Shown here: piece by piece, positions 1-11,814 of the stretch
Numbering within the stretch: the stretch's first letter is position 1
Layout of the letters: each line of letters begins with the position of its first letter
Assembly (NCBI GenBank): GCA_964036155.1
Contig: OZ038422.1
Span: 27,675,201-27,739,200, forward strand
DNA: 64,000 nucleotides
Direction: 5' to 3'
DNA from: Diploscapter coronatus
Lineage: Eukaryota > Nematoda > Chromadorea > Rhabditida > Rhabditidae
Notes under the pieces: generated by a model
Databases searched by the model: none
Seen by the model: the letters and a program-made list of their open reading frames with translations, nothing else
Told to the model about the DNA's origin: nothing
Position numbers and translations under genes: made by a program

Positions 1-1507
1 ATATGTAAGAAGTGAGAGTTCATGAAGAGATAACTTGGCTCTATAAGTTTTTGTCTAGCAGGGATTAGCTATTTCTCATTTTCTCTGTCTAACTTTGTCC
101 CCCTCCTCATCACACACTACTTAACTGAGCAGCACGCTTTTCCAATAGCATTCTTAGGCTTCTCAGCCAGTGTTTTATGCTGCTCATGAATATTTTTTAT
201 TTATTTTGAACATCGTTCGTCCTTCTCCTTAGAATTCCTTGAATTTCGCGATATCCTTCCTTGATAGAGAAAATTTGTAAATCACCATCTATGATCATGT
301 TTCAGAAGTGGTGAACATTGAATCTCTATCTTTGTATTGGACCTTGTTTGTGAACGCTCAAAATTCATGCTATCAATTTCAAATTATCTCAGACTATATT
401 CAAATTTTAAATATGCATAGTTCCATAAACGGAAATGCTATTTGTGTAATCATTCTTTCCGACTCGTTACCTGCAAAATGCCTAACTTAATCCCCTGATT
501 TCTGCAAAGGTCGAGACGCTTTCTTAAAATAGTCGTTAGAATCTTAGATTTTATTTTAAAAACACCAAGAATGTTGTTCTTTCAAAGACTCGCTTTTTGC
601 TGCTGCAGTTATATTGTTTATTCCTAGCACAGATATACAATTTTGTGGCGCGAAATTCGAACGAACACTTCTGGTAGATAATTGGTCGTTTTTGCTGGGG
701 TTTTCGAGAGATTATGCGTGAAATCAAAATCCGTGAGCCTAGCAAGACTCACTCGATGAAAGCACAAAAACAAGCATATTATGCAGTTCGTCGCTCATCC
801 AGGCTTAGAAAATAGAATTTTAAAAAACGCCTCTGATATCGAGAGGAGTTTCATTCTTTTTCTGATTCTCTGAAGCACGATGCAGAGAGGTTTCGTTCCA
901 AAAAATTATCCCTGAAAAGCATCAGCCGAAATCGAATTTCGCACAGAGCGACAGAAACTTCAAAAATCCTAGCGCTCTCAAAATCACTTCTCATTTTGCA
1001 ACACAATTTTCCAACACAAGTGTTCCTCATAGTAAATTTTTCGGCCTGTTTTTGGCTCATCAAATAAGTTTGTGGAATTAAAAGATTAGATTTTTTACAC
1101 TTGTGTATAGATGACTTAACATTGAGTTAGATAATACCTACTTTATCAACTTCAAAATTTTCAATATCTTTGAAAGAAAGTTATTTGCTAATTAAATATG
1201 CACGACATCAGCTAGCAAATTAGGTCCTATTATTTGGCAGTTATCCAAATCTTTGCTCATATTTCAAACTCAGGATCTTCAATTTTCAATCGTTATCCCT
1301 CTAGTTCGTTTTTTCTCCTCGAAAATGACTTAATTTTTCAATTATAAATTGCTCTGTATATGTGCGTTGTGTGAAATTAGGTGCCTAATTATTTCCGCGA
1401 TGTCTCTCTCACACGAGAGCTTAGACCGAGTCTTTCTCGTTAGGGTTCTGAGTCTCTAATGTAGCAGAGTTCATCATCCCATCGGAATTCAGCTCTGTGA
1501 GCATAAT

Positions 1508-1609
1508 CATGGCTGTGCGGAATGGGGTTTTGAGATTTCAGGAATACGGAATGACCTCAAAAATGATCGAAGTTCCGATTTTTCGGAACAGGACATTCCG
1601 CAGTCCCGG
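1508..1609. repeat. Small foldback element, hAT-like
   Basis: The left end GGCTGTGCGGAATG and the inverted right end CCGGGACTGCGGAATG pair with each other. Flanking bases AGCATAAT (1500-1507) and GGCATAAT (1610 on) differ at one of eight positions, as expected for an old 8-bp target-site duplication of a hAT-type MITE. It is too short to code. The family assignment is inferred from duplication length only. Confidence 0.5.
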
Positions 1610-2840
1610 GCATAATGTCAAAATACTCTTAAATCACTGAATATCACATATTTTATAGTTTTTATTAGTGATCTAATTCATTGAATGACTAGATTTGTAG
1701 CATTTCTCAAACAGACTAATTATGTGATGTTTTGAATTTCTTGATCTCATCATCATCATATTAGAAATTATTAGGAGCAGTATATTATCAAAATATCCCT
1801 GAATATATTACGTATTTATGATTTTTTATTACTGAACCTCGATCGTTTAGGGATTAGATTAAGATTTAGTTCTATCTTTCACGGGGAAAGCGAAATGTTA
1901 AGATAAAAGCTATTTTGATGAGTGATAGTCGATGTTTCATAATTGTGCAAACTTTCGGTAACTGCATATCGTTTGAAGTCTTGCTCGATTTTTTGCCCAA
2001 AATAAGCTATTTATCTAATCTGCTATAATTTGAGAAAAGGATAAGGCTTATCTGATAAGCCATTAGCGTCACGACTCAGCTTAAGCTGAGTCATGAATGT
2101 TCCCGATTTGCATTTCTTCATTTTTATTAATACATCACTTTTTCAAAAGGCGAAAAAGTATCTATGAAATATTAGATAAGCTTTTACATATGACGCCTGA
2201 GTTCTATTAGCTTTCTTGACATTTCTAGAAACTAATCCATCACAATTTGAATAAAAAATTTGGCGACCTTATATTCACCCATTGAGGTCTCTAATGTATG
2301 AATTGTACACTTATTCCACATCAAATATCGCGTATTTTCGTGATATGAAACTATAATTTTTCGCAACTTTATGATTTCTGCACTACGATATAACTGGACT
2401 AATATAATTTCCTAGTTCTTCTAGTTGGTGCTATTTTGAAACCTCATAAATACGGTTAATTTGTGTTTAGATGATTTGATTTGAGTAGTTGTGTTATTTC
2501 ATATTTCTTCATCAAGCAGTTTTAATCCCTTTACATCTTACGTGACACAACCTGAGAATTTATGTACCTACACAACTTTGAAAATCTTGCTAGTTAAATT
2601 TACGTAAGTTCAATTTTTAAGTTTTTGATTCTTTCAGTTTTCTTCCTGCGAAAAAAGTTATTCTTCAATTCAACAATAATAAATCTTGTGTTTGTGATTT
2701 ATGTTATCTGCCTTTGAGAAACTAATTCCTTAATCTAATCAAGTATTCATATTTTACTTTGATATCATCTACCAGATTATCGTTTTCATAAGATATAAAT
2801 CATATTTAATTGTTTATCATTTATTTAACGTTTGATCGTC

Positions 2841-2949
2841 GAGGGCTTCAGAGCTATGATAATTGGAATGTCGTTATATTTAACGTAATCGTAAATTTAC
2901 AATTATTTGCTATCTATTATTTTGAGGGCTTCAGAACTATGATATATGG
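2841..2949 (+). repeat. Pair of short direct repeats
   Basis: Two copies of about 26 bp, at 2841-2866 and 2923-2949, share GAGGGCTTCAGA followed by a CTATGATA core, 82 bp apart. They lie just upstream of the receptor gene start at 2992, so they could be promoter elements, but nothing else supports that. Confidence 0.4.
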
Positions 2950-2991
2950 ATTATTTGAGTATTCGTATTCCATTTAATCGATGTATCTACG

Positions 2992-5481
2992 ATGCATCTG
3001 ACAGCCATAGACGGGGAAGATGACTTGCGGATTCACAATATTTCGATCCTGCCATCAGACCAGTGCGCTACTGAAGATCAAAGGGTAGGTATCTTTGTCC
3101 TACATTAAAATATCGCATTCTTATAGGTTATTATAGGCATATGTGATTATGCTATTTTTCGAAGTTTGAACATTGTATAGATCTAGATTTTTAGAAATAA
3201 TAAAGTCGTTCTGTGAAGTATGAGCCATAGGATATCCCATATCTTTCAACTGACTAACTTCCTTATCATTTATATTCACCGAGGAGGACTAATTATAATT
3301 ATTCATTTATTGACGTTCTCTCATGCCACTTTCAGGCTGCTAAGTGCTGCTGTGGCGATGGGTTCTTCTTTGACTTCCCCCGGAAGAAATGTGAAGTATG
3401 TGTTTATGGAACATTGAAAATTTTCTAGAACAAGAACATTTCCTCTCAAACAGGGTTGTTTGCAGTGCGGTTCGGTGTGCAAAATCCAAAAATCGAGAGA
3501 TTTCTATACACGACTTTTGTTGGAAAGCTATGAATGTTTCAGCTTAAAAGCAGCGTATTTGGTGTCTACAAGTTTAAATAGACGTTAATTTACCAATTTA
3601 GAAAAATAGGCTTTTTGAATTTTTTTTTGTGGTGCAATGTGAGGCGAGCCGCGGTGCGGTATTGTTCTGCACCACAAACAACCCTCCTTTTCGGAACATG
3701 AAGAAATTTTTCCAAAACTTCAAATATGTTTCTTCTTGAGCATGAGTAAATTTTCCTGGAGCACTGAATATTTCGTTTTATTCGATGACAAGAAATCTTT
3801 AGGTTTCCTTGAACGTAGGTTTCATGTTTGGTCGATTGAACAACGGATGGTCGCATATGGTTGTGTATGGGTTCGCCTATCCCATGCTTCTGCTCACTCT
3901 AATTGCACCACTCTGCGCAGTGATGTTGGGCATGGGTAAACGAGAAAAGCGAGAGGGAGATCGACGATTTGTGAGATTTTTCAATAGTCTTCTTTGAAGA
4001 ATGGAATTTTCAGCCTAATCCGCTATATCAAATGATATGGCTTTTGACGTTTCTGGGATGGATCAGTGTGCTGGCACCACTGCCATTTACAGTTTGGTAT
4101 TACATTATCGGAGAAGGGACGAGGTCTATCTTTACTTGTTGAATTTGAAATGTGTATTCTTTTTATTTGGAGATCTTTGAACCAATCAATAGTTCTGTGT
4201 CATTTATTTCGAACAACGATGGAAGCTGTACCTCACACCACCGACACTATGATGACACTTTTCAGCGTTCTACTGGCTGCTGCTAGGTAAATTACAATCT
4301 TTTATGGCTTTTACGTGATTTTTAGATTTCTAACCCAATATCATCGAAACACGCTGAAACTGCGTACTGTCGAGCGATTTTCTCGAGCCATTTGGATGAT
4401 CATCTTTGTTTGTCTTGCTCTGGGGATTCTGAGGTTCTTTGAACACGACACGACAGTGTATCAGTTCTGCATGGGTAAAATTCTCTTTAATTTCTCCGAA
4501 AAACTTCGAATTAGACACCGAACCTACTCCGCAATGGGCTACTAGATGCATGGTACGCGACGGCACTCTGATGGGCATTGTGAATAGGTCTTTCTGGAAG
4601 GTATAAATGACTTTCTTCAAACTATTCAAGAAGAAGTTGAGGTCTTCTTGCCTCTCGCTGACTTTGTGGTGCAGTTTTTGATACCCGGAGTGCTACTTGC
4701 ATTTCTCCACGTTGGCTTCATACGAGAGCCAGAAATAGATATGGGTCCACTGACGAGACAGTAAGAAATTCGTTAGGGTTGAAAATTAAGATGATAATGA
4801 AAAATAGCAATCGCTTTGGTCGCACGCCGAGAGACCAGACGCGCATATTGATCACCACGGTGACGATATCCTTCCTGGTCGTCCAAGTTCCAACGGCGTT
4901 TATCACGACGCTCTCACTAACCATTAATCATTTTCAGAACAATCAGGCTTGTAAGCTTACTCATCTCGGTTGAAAAATGATACTAATCTTTAGTAATGAT
5001 ATTGGCTTTGATATCCGGTCACCTCCAACCACTTCTCTCTGTGATAACTATCGCTGCGAATTGCGCAGCTTTACTCACTGCGTACTACGTCATTGTCAAG
5101 GTACTTTCTCTTTGATTGTTGGACGTCGGCGATTCTGAATTTGTCCAGGACGATGACGAAGACGTCGGCGATTCGCGTACGTCGATTTCGGACGCGGAAG
5201 GCACTGCGCACGAGCAGCTACTTCGTGCACATCTTCAGGCGCAGCAGGAACGTCGCAACACTCGGCACGTGTGGAGGAGTCTGCGCAGGTCAGCCAGCCA
5301 GAGGCGTGGAGGCAGCGCCAGGCTAACGCCCTACGCGCCCCTCCTTACGCCACGAGAAAGACAGCTCCTGTTGTCTCCCGACTGGCGAAGGCACAATAGG
5401 TGCGCGCCGAGAGTTAGAATATATCGTTTTTGCCGTGAGCATAACTTGGGATGCGATTTGTATCAGTTTTCAAAATTTTAA
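2992..5481 (+). CDS. Seven-transmembrane receptor (peptide-receptor-like GPCR)
   Basis: Eleven exons join in frame: 2992-3084, 3336-3390, 3819-3970, 4014-4123, 4173-4286, 4326-4474, 4515-4600, 4642-4760, 4808-4950, 4994-5100 and 5149-5481, giving about 486 residues. The short N-terminus has one N-glycosylation site (NIS) and a Cys cluster (KCCCGDG). Seven hydrophobic segments follow: TM1 around [18 protein letters not shown]2 [18 protein letters not shown]3 [17 protein letters not shown]4 [17 protein letters not shown]5 [18 protein letters not shown]6 [19 protein letters not shown]7 [15 protein letters not shown] Cys in the TM4-TM5 loop could pair with one before TM3. After TM3 there is AARFL instead of DRY. 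The intracellular tail is long, acidic then basic. The pattern resembles nematode SRW/DMSR-type neuropeptide receptors, but the subfamily and ligand are not certain. The last exon could instead splice at 5399. Intron 2 carries a foldback element. Confidence 0.75.
3451..3687. repeat. Foldback element in receptor intron 2
   Basis: The left end CAGGGTTGTTTGCAGTGCGG pairs with the inverted right end GAGGGTTGTTTGTGGTGCAG, followed by further partial pairing (GTGCGGTTCGGTG with the GCCGCGGTGCGG region). It sits wholly inside the 3391-3818 intron and looks like a non-autonomous MITE. No clear target-site duplication was seen. Confidence 0.6.
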
Positions 5482-6669
5482 TCTGATATCAATCATAAAG
5501 TCGTATCCCGATTCATTCTAACCGTGTGAATTCTAACACAAGGATGAGTTTAATTCATGAATGCAGAAAAAGATTGCAGTGACATTGGCTGGCTTACCTG
5601 TTTTCCTGTTGTTCATTTTGTGAAAAGTTATTGACGTTATGAATTTAGATTGTCTCGGACATATTTAAGCGTGAGTCATTCGTTCGACACGGGTTCCCTC
5701 AGCACATTCTCCAGAAAAGGATCAACCATCCCTGATGACGTCATTTAAGATGATCTTAGCATTGCCGTTTTGGGACAATTTCTAAATTATGTGATTATAC
5801 CTGAGATCATGAGCTATACAGTTGCGGACAAAGTGTCCGGCCACCTATGAACATCCGAGTGACTGGTTTTGACGCTTGTGATATTCCAATTCAACTGTAG
5901 TAACTGAGCAATTCTCTAGTACTTGATGATCACTTTGTTTGCCCAGAATTTCATCCCGATTTAGGTCATCACCAATATCAAGCCTAAGCACTCGAAGTTT
6001 TATAGGTAGTCGGACACTTGTGTCCGCTACTGTAGGCAGAAAAAATTTCGAAAGTCTATGACTGATAGAAAATATGTCACGTCATTTAGTAATTGGCCAA
6101 TTTTAGTGCAAATTATCAATGATCCGATTGCTCAATTTTGATAGATTCATTTTTACTTTGGACTTTGACCTCAAACTCTTTTCCTAGTCTCAAAAATTCT
6201 AGTCATTGATGCTATTTTCTAGACTGATTTATTATGATCTTTCAATTTGTTTACTTCTAAAGGAAAAAAACCTGCCTTATTGAGTTCGAAGATGATCTTT
6301 TAATTAGGTGGTTTTACGGAAATAAATATATTTTTTCAATAGGCTACTATGGAAACCTGTTATTGCGTTGCAATTAATGAAACATGTGATTTTTGTTGTG
6401 GGAAATCTCATAATCACTAGGGCGTTATGTCCGTATATGTTTCCCGTTTCTTTGCAAGGGCAAACTCCCCATGCGCATTTCATTTTTACGTTTCTCGCCC
6501 GCTGCCCGTGTTCTATATCGATCCGTTTTCGCCCATTCTTCCCACCCTATGAACTTTTCCGACTATCAAACGTGAATCTCCTCTCGAAAAATCTCAAATT
6601 TCTTCGCTTCGGCATAAAATTTTTCTTAAAAAATTGACTATTTCTTTTTTCGAAGTACTATACTTCCAG
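5482..6669. other. Intergenic between receptor and ethanolamine kinase
   Basis: No gene is seen. The region contains one MITE (5817-6034). The last 300 bases presumably hold the promoter or the trans-splicing outron of the kinase gene, since an acceptor (CTTCCAG) abuts its ATG at 6670. Confidence 0.5.
5817..6034. repeat. mariner-like MITE with TA ends
   Basis: The terminal inverted repeats are TACAGTTGCGGACAAAGTG on the left and, inverted, TACAGTAGCGGACACAAGTG on the right, then GTCCG and CACCTAT/CTACCTAT. The element is 218 bp including flanking TA dinucleotides. The ACAGTnGCGGACA end and TA insertion site are typical of nematode Tc/mariner-derived MITEs. There is no transposase inside. Confidence 0.75.
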
Positions 6670-8702
6670 ATGAAAATCGAGTTTTTCGACGAAGAACTCT
6701 CGCTAAACGACAAGCAGCAATGTGAGGAAGGCGCTAAAAACATTCTAACCAAAATAAAACCCGAATGGAATTCGGAAGGTGTCAGATTTGAGGCACGTTT
6801 GAGCACATTTAAATTTTTTAAAATTCGTCATTTCAGGTCTATACAGTGGGCATCACGAACAAGATATTTTCCGCTTATACTGATTCCAAGGATCGAGTGG
6901 TATTCCGAGTGTTCGGCAAAAACACCGAGAAAATCATCGACAGACGACACGAGCTCGAGTCGTGGCATAAATTGGCCAAACATGGCCTGGCTGCTCCGTT
7001 GTATGGTCAATTTAAGAACGGACTCGTCTGTGGCTATTTGCCTGGTCGAAGTCTAAGAGTCGAGGATATGAGAGACCCGATTATTCGGCCGTAAGAATGA
7101 AACTTCTGAATTTTCATGAAGACCAACTTTTTCAGGCAGATCATATCCTCTATGGCGAAAATGCATCAGATTGAATCTGACAGTCAGAAGAAGCCCTGCT
7201 GCTTCACGAAAATGCTAGATTTTTACAACGCATTCACCGGATCATTTGAAGACAGCGAGAAACAAGTACTTTTTCGTTAACTATTCCATTTCACAAGGAT
7301 TTGTAGGAAAAATTTACCTCGGTCTTTGGAAGTATGACCAAATTTCTGCTGGAAATCAACCAGATAAAGTTCATTATCGAAGGCTTGAACGAACCTGCTG
7401 GATTCTGTCACAATGATCTGCTCGTTTACAATATTCTGTACAATGAAGAGACAAGTATTTTCTTCCTATTGACGATTGTAAACCATTGAAAGCGAGCTAA
7501 AATTGGGGTATGAGAGAGAGAAAGGGGCACAGATGCACGATTGCTTATCACTTTATTAAAAAAAAGAGATTATCGAAGAATTTTTTCGTTTTCTTTTGTT
7601 TTATTTTCGATGTTTACTTATTTTTGCTGTCCAAATGTTAACATGATAGTCGGAAGCTCCTGAAATCGATGGGATCAAGGAACTCACGAAGATAATCGTC
7701 AATTTAGCTGTTGAACTTAAAATGGTTTTCCAGGATTTTTCATTGTTAGCAGCTTTAGTTCGACGTGTAGTCGGTTTCAGCAGCTCTCGACTATCGTGTC
7801 TGATATTTGGATAGTAAAAATAAATTAATTAAATGAAAAAAGAGAAAACGAAGAAATTCGGCGATAATCGCTTTTTGATTAAAGTGACGAGCAATCGCGC
7901 ATCTGTGCGCCTCTTTCCCCTTTCGCTGCGCCAATATTAGCTCGCTCTCGATGGTTTGCAGTCGACAATAATATCATTTTGTCCTATTTTCTATTTTAGA
8001 ATCCGCAAGTTTCATCGATTACGAGTACGCCGATGTGAATTACATCTTGTTCGATATCGGGAATCATTTTCAGGAATATGCAGGTAATTTTGATTAGCCT
8101 TTAGTTTATTGAATAAATAAATTAGGAGTCGACAATCCTGACTACAGTTTATGCCCGACTGATGAAGAGAAGCGCAATTTCTTGAAGCAGTATTTATCCT
8201 GTTCAAAGGAAGGACTTGATGAGAATAGGCTAGAACAAATGCTGCATCGCGTGATAGTTTTTGAAGCGGTTAGTCAATTCAATTTTTGAATATTTTCAGA
8301 CCTAAGAAGAACGATCGTCAGAAACCCCTTGCTACCTATCCCCTATATATTTTCTTAAAAATTTGGTATCTCTAATCAATCAATAACGTAAACGTTCAAG
8401 TTTGCGACTATCTCGCCATACAAAATTTTCCCTCTGCGACCTACCCCCATAGATTTTTTTCGTCGGGCGAAAGTTCTTCTTAAGTCTGAATATTTTTTGT
8501 TAAAATTAATTATAGGTATCTCACCTATTCTGGTCCATCTGGGCTCTAGTTCAGGCTCAGAACTCTCTCATCGACTTTGACTATCTTGGGTCAGCCATTT
8601 TATCTTATTTTCATTTTTTTACATTTTATTTTCAGATACGCTATCATGCGATACGAGCAGTACAAAAAGTGCCTCGGCAAATATCAGGATCTCAAGAACT
8701 GA
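6670..8702 (+). CDS. Ethanolamine kinase (choline/ethanolamine kinase family)
   Basis: This enzyme phosphorylates ethanolamine with ATP, the first step of the CDP-ethanolamine route to phosphatidylethanolamine. Eight exons: 6670-6792, 6837-7090, 7136-7265, 7307-7454, 8000-8083, 8126-8268, 8516-8589 and 8636-8702. Motifs in order are GITNKIFSAY (nucleotide-binding loop of the family), LVCGYLPGRSL, the Brenner-type catalytic motif GFCHNDLLVYNILYN (Asp and Asn active site) and FIDYEYADVNYILFDIGNHF (metal-binding Asp). The spacing and the GITNKIF form fit ethanolamine kinase (ETNK, nematode CKC-1-like) better than choline kinase. The ATG directly follows a CTTCCAG acceptor with no partner donor seen, suggesting trans-splicing. 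Intron 1 appears to use a GC donor. AATAAA occurs at 8787. Confidence 0.9.
7468..7969. repeat. About 500-bp near-complete palindrome inside an intron
   Basis: Almost the whole of intron 4 (7455-7999) of the ethanolamine kinase gene folds on itself. The left end ATTGACGATTGTAAACCATT pairs with the inverted right end ATTGTCGACTGCAAACCATC. Pairing continues through GAAAGGGGCACAGATGC, TTATCACTTTATT, GATAGTCGGAAGCTCCTGAAA and GATTTTTCATTGTTA towards a centre near 7720. It is a MITE or a long hairpin, non-coding. Confidence 0.8.
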
Positions 8703-8825
8703 CATTTTTAATTCTTACGAATGATTTATTGTGATACGAGAGATTTATGTAACGGATTTTTTACGCGATATATACAATAACAATTTAATAAAATAATGTC
8801 TAACTGAAAGTATTTTCAACACAAA

Positions 8826-9547
8826 TTAGCACAATGCTGAAGCGGTTCTTCTCCATCGCTCTACGAGTTCGATGGGCCTTGACACGAACTCCTAAAGGGG
8901 GTAAAATTGGTGAAATTATCAACTAAAATACCTTGACTTGGTGCTCAGCGTGACCGTCAATTACTTGGCCGTCACTGTTGACCACCAAACAAGTCGGCAG
9001 GGCTTCGACATTGTATCGTTGGAATAATTGACTAAAAATTTCTTTCATTGAGAAAAATCAGCCACAATCTACTTGACGATAGGGTGCTTCAGCGGGATGT
9101 ACGCCCAGGAGCAGCCATGCTTTTCGTAGTACTCAGAAAGCTGGAATCTCATGTAGTCCCTTGAAACGAGCACTACTTCGACCGCATTTCTATATGGAGC
9201 TAGGCGGTCGTAGAATTCCTAAACTTTAGCTAAAACTTCCATTATTCGAAGTTCCCTACTTTGATGTATGGAAAGAAGTCCCTGCAAGGGTGGCACCAAG
9301 ATGCTGAGAAATACAGGACGACAATCTAAAAATTGTGTCTGAAGATTTTTCGCAGATTCAGCAGTAGAATTGCTATTTAGCAGGTTTACAATGGCAGACA
9401 CTGATAAAATGATTAAAGCACAAGTCTGAGAAATCGAAAAAATCCATTTTTGGCAAATTGACTTACCTTTCCTCTCAAATGGTCGCTGGCATTGACTTCT
9501 CGACCATCTTTTAAGGTTATAGGTACTCCAGCCAGTAAATTTGCCAT
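8826..9547 (-). CDS. Thioredoxin-like protein A (nucleoredoxin/tryparedoxin type)
   Basis: Five minus-strand exons (9547-9467, 9325-9260, 9218-9073, 9031-8932, 8891-8826) encode 152 residues. The fold shows the tryparedoxin/nucleoredoxin pattern: start MANLLAGVPITLKDG, strand VVLYFSASWCHPCRDFF with the redox active site WCHPC, VVLVSRDYMRFQ with a loop typical of nucleoredoxin, and the cis-Pro loop VEALPTC. The C-terminal helix ends with ELVERWRRTAS. There is no signal peptide, so it is likely cytosolic and reduces protein or small-molecule disulfides or persulfides. It is paralogous to the next minus-strand gene (WCNPC) and lies in the same strand array as a sulfurtransferase gene. Confidence 0.88.
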
Positions 9548-10811
9548 TTTCAACTTTGAATCTGGAAAATTGAAATTTCGCTGTTATTTAGAAAAAAAAA
9601 CGAATAATGTGAGAGCAACTGCAACGATAAGGTGATAATCACTACGCCTTACACGCCGTAGAGACGAGAATTATGACCTTTACACGGGCGTTTATGATTT
9701 CTAGATAAAGGTTCTATTCGACTCAAGAACCTTTGGCAAAATAATCAATTCTTTTTAACAATGACACGGATTAAATTGCAATCGCAAACTAAATTTAAAA
9801 AGCGACTATTGAAGTGGCATTTTAAGCTTCAGGTGAGTTTATTATCGCCAAAAATAGAAACTTGAATCATGATTATGCAAACAAAGACTAAATTTAGAAA
9901 AGTCCTAAAAGTGAACAGCGTCTAAATGACTCTATTGGCTTTTATATGGGGGAGTTCGAAAGCTGTTGATAACTTTTGTGATAAGACTTCAATCTGTGCC
10001 AGGTCTCAGTTTTTTTCTGGAAATAGATGAAAAGCACCGAACTCATTGATTTTGACTACCGACAATTTTATTGAGCAAGGTTTTATCAGTGTATTTCGAG
10101 GTCAAAATCAAAGGTTGGCAAAATATTTTGCATTTTAAAAATAATGACTACATAAAATTCGATAATTTCGTCACCGACCCACACACGCGTAGTAAGCTGA
10201 TTATTTAATGACTTCATAATTTTTTATCAAATAATCAAATTCATCGCCCAAAATATGTGAGATTATGCCATGCGGAAGTCAAATAGGAATTACTCACTTC
10301 CAGGGCTGTCGGAACTGAGCCGAACTGTGAGCTAAACTGAACTTCGAATTTGCTGGAAGTTGGGTTCAGTTTAAGCTCGATCGCGAAAATTGTTCACAGC
10401 TCAAATTAAGTTGGAGTTCGATTTTTTTTTTCGAACTTCCGATAGCCCTGCTCACTTCAAATTCAAAGTTTGGGTTATGCATTTAATTCTATGATATTTT
10501 ACGCCATCTATCTCACAGGTTAGAATTTGGAAAGTTTCGTGTTGCATGATGCCTAACATTTGTTCTTCGAGAATGATCAGAATCATGATGGTCGATGTAT
10601 TTTAGGTTTTTTTTTTTAAATCATTCATCTTTGAAGTTCGAGATTATATTTCACTTGTGCAATATTTCATCTGTCAGTAACAAGAACATTTCCTGTTTTC
10701 AAGACTTTATTATTATCACCGCACATAGCGGAAATTACATGTTTGCGCAATTTTGACAAATCTAGACTAGCTTTGATGTAATAATTAAAAAACATAAATC
10801 TAAATTCCAAA
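9548..10811. other. Intergenic between the two thioredoxin-like genes
   Basis: About 1.26 kb of AT-rich DNA without a supported gene. It holds one hAT-like MITE (10301-10450). The part just above 9547 is the likely promoter or trans-splice region of thioredoxin-like gene A. Confidence 0.5.
10301..10450. repeat. hAT-type MITE with perfect 8-bp target duplication
   Basis: A 150-bp element begins CAGGGCTGTCGGAAC and ends with the inverse GATAGCCCTG, that is CAGGGCTATCGGAAGTTCGA on the other strand. It is flanked on both sides by CTCACTTC (10293-10300 and 10451-10458). CAGGG ends with an 8-bp duplication are the hallmark of hAT elements. The interior pairs partially around GTTCAGTTTAAGCTC. There is no coding capacity. 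Confidence 0.85.
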
Positions 10812-11351
10812 TTAATTATAGCAAGCCATCCATCCGTCGTAGAGATTCTCCATATTGTCCATGTTGTCTTGGATCTCTGTTCTCGCGTCGTTAATGACTA
10901 CTTTCCCATCCGGTTTGACGATTTTCATCGCTGGGATCGTTTTGATTTCGAATTTTCTCAGTAACTCTCTGGAACTTCATCATTTCTAGGCACATTATAA
11001 CCTGAACTTACTGAATTTTCGGGTCTCCGAAAGGAATATACGTCCAGGCTCCCATTTGGTCGAGGTAATAGTTGACCAAGGAATTGGACTGGAATTTCAA
11101 ATGTTCAAGTTTTTCAATGATGAACTGAAATTTACCTCTCTGTCCCTTGAAACGAAGACCACTTCGAACTCGGGGTGCTGTTTCTTGATTTCCTCGTAGA
11201 ATTTCTTGAGTTTGGGCGTGAACGCTTTGCACGGATTGCACCACGACGCGGAAAAGTAGAGACCGACTACTTTGCCGTCCAGGTATTTCCCAGCATCGAC
11301 CTCCACACCATCACGAGTTACCAGAGTCACTCCGTTAAGCATTTTTGCCAT
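10812..11351 (-). CDS. Thioredoxin-like protein B (nucleoredoxin/tryparedoxin type)
   Basis: Three exons (11351-11136, 11088-11012, 10968-10812) encode 149 residues. The protein opens MAKMLNGVTLVTRDG, has the active-site strand VVGLYFSASWCNPCKAF (CxxC), then EVVFVSRDRE and the cis-Pro loop KTIPAMKIVKPDG, and ends with a helix around NLYDGWMACYN. It is a paralog of thioredoxin-like A; the two genes share family features but differ in exon count. It lies 463 bp downstream of the sulfurtransferase gene on the same strand, so it could be co-transcribed with it. A role as reductant for that enzyme's persulfide is an inference from family knowledge. Confidence 0.9.
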
Positions 11352-11814
11352 ACCTGGGAAGTTTCACAATTATCCAGAATCGGGCCTTTTATAGACACGA
11401 AAAAGAGTGTACTTATGAAATGATGCAATGACATTACTCGGTTTACGCCAAAATTCGACAAATGCGCCAATTGGGCCGCTTTCGTTGCGTCAGAAGGGCC
11501 CTCGAAATGTCTCGAATTTCAGGACCAACTTCGGCCGCAAGACCTTTCACTTAGGCAAATTAAAGGGGCACCCCTATTTGAAAGCCGTCAAACTCGTTGC
11601 ATTTCGAATTTCGCACGAACCGCATGAACTTTCAAGCATTCAGCCTTCCGAGAAACCCAATCTAGCATGAGAGGAAGACTTGAATCTTTCAAAAACCAAC
11701 ACCAATAAAACAAGGAGTTTATTGATAATATTGATAATACTGTCCATTCATAGTGATATGATAGATTCTGACTACCCTGATAAATATATTTTTAACTCAG
11801 ACGTTCAAGAGGTT
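11352..11814. other. Spacer between sulfurtransferase and thioredoxin-like B
   Basis: 463 bp with no supported gene. Plus-strand frames here have no splice support and lie antisense to the 3' end of the sulfurtransferase gene or in the spacer. The length is larger than the usual 100-150 bp of nematode operons but does not exclude one. Confidence 0.45.

Larger units (their letters stand above)
1..2991. other. Intergenic AT-rich region, no gene seen
   Basis: No reading frame with splice sites and a believable protein was found on either strand. The stretch is AT-rich with short homopolymers. It holds one small foldback element (1508-1609) and a pair of direct repeats (2841-2866 and 2923-2949, both containing the core GAGGGCTTCAGA). 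The last part presumably contains the upstream region of the receptor gene starting at 2992. Confidence 0.5.
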
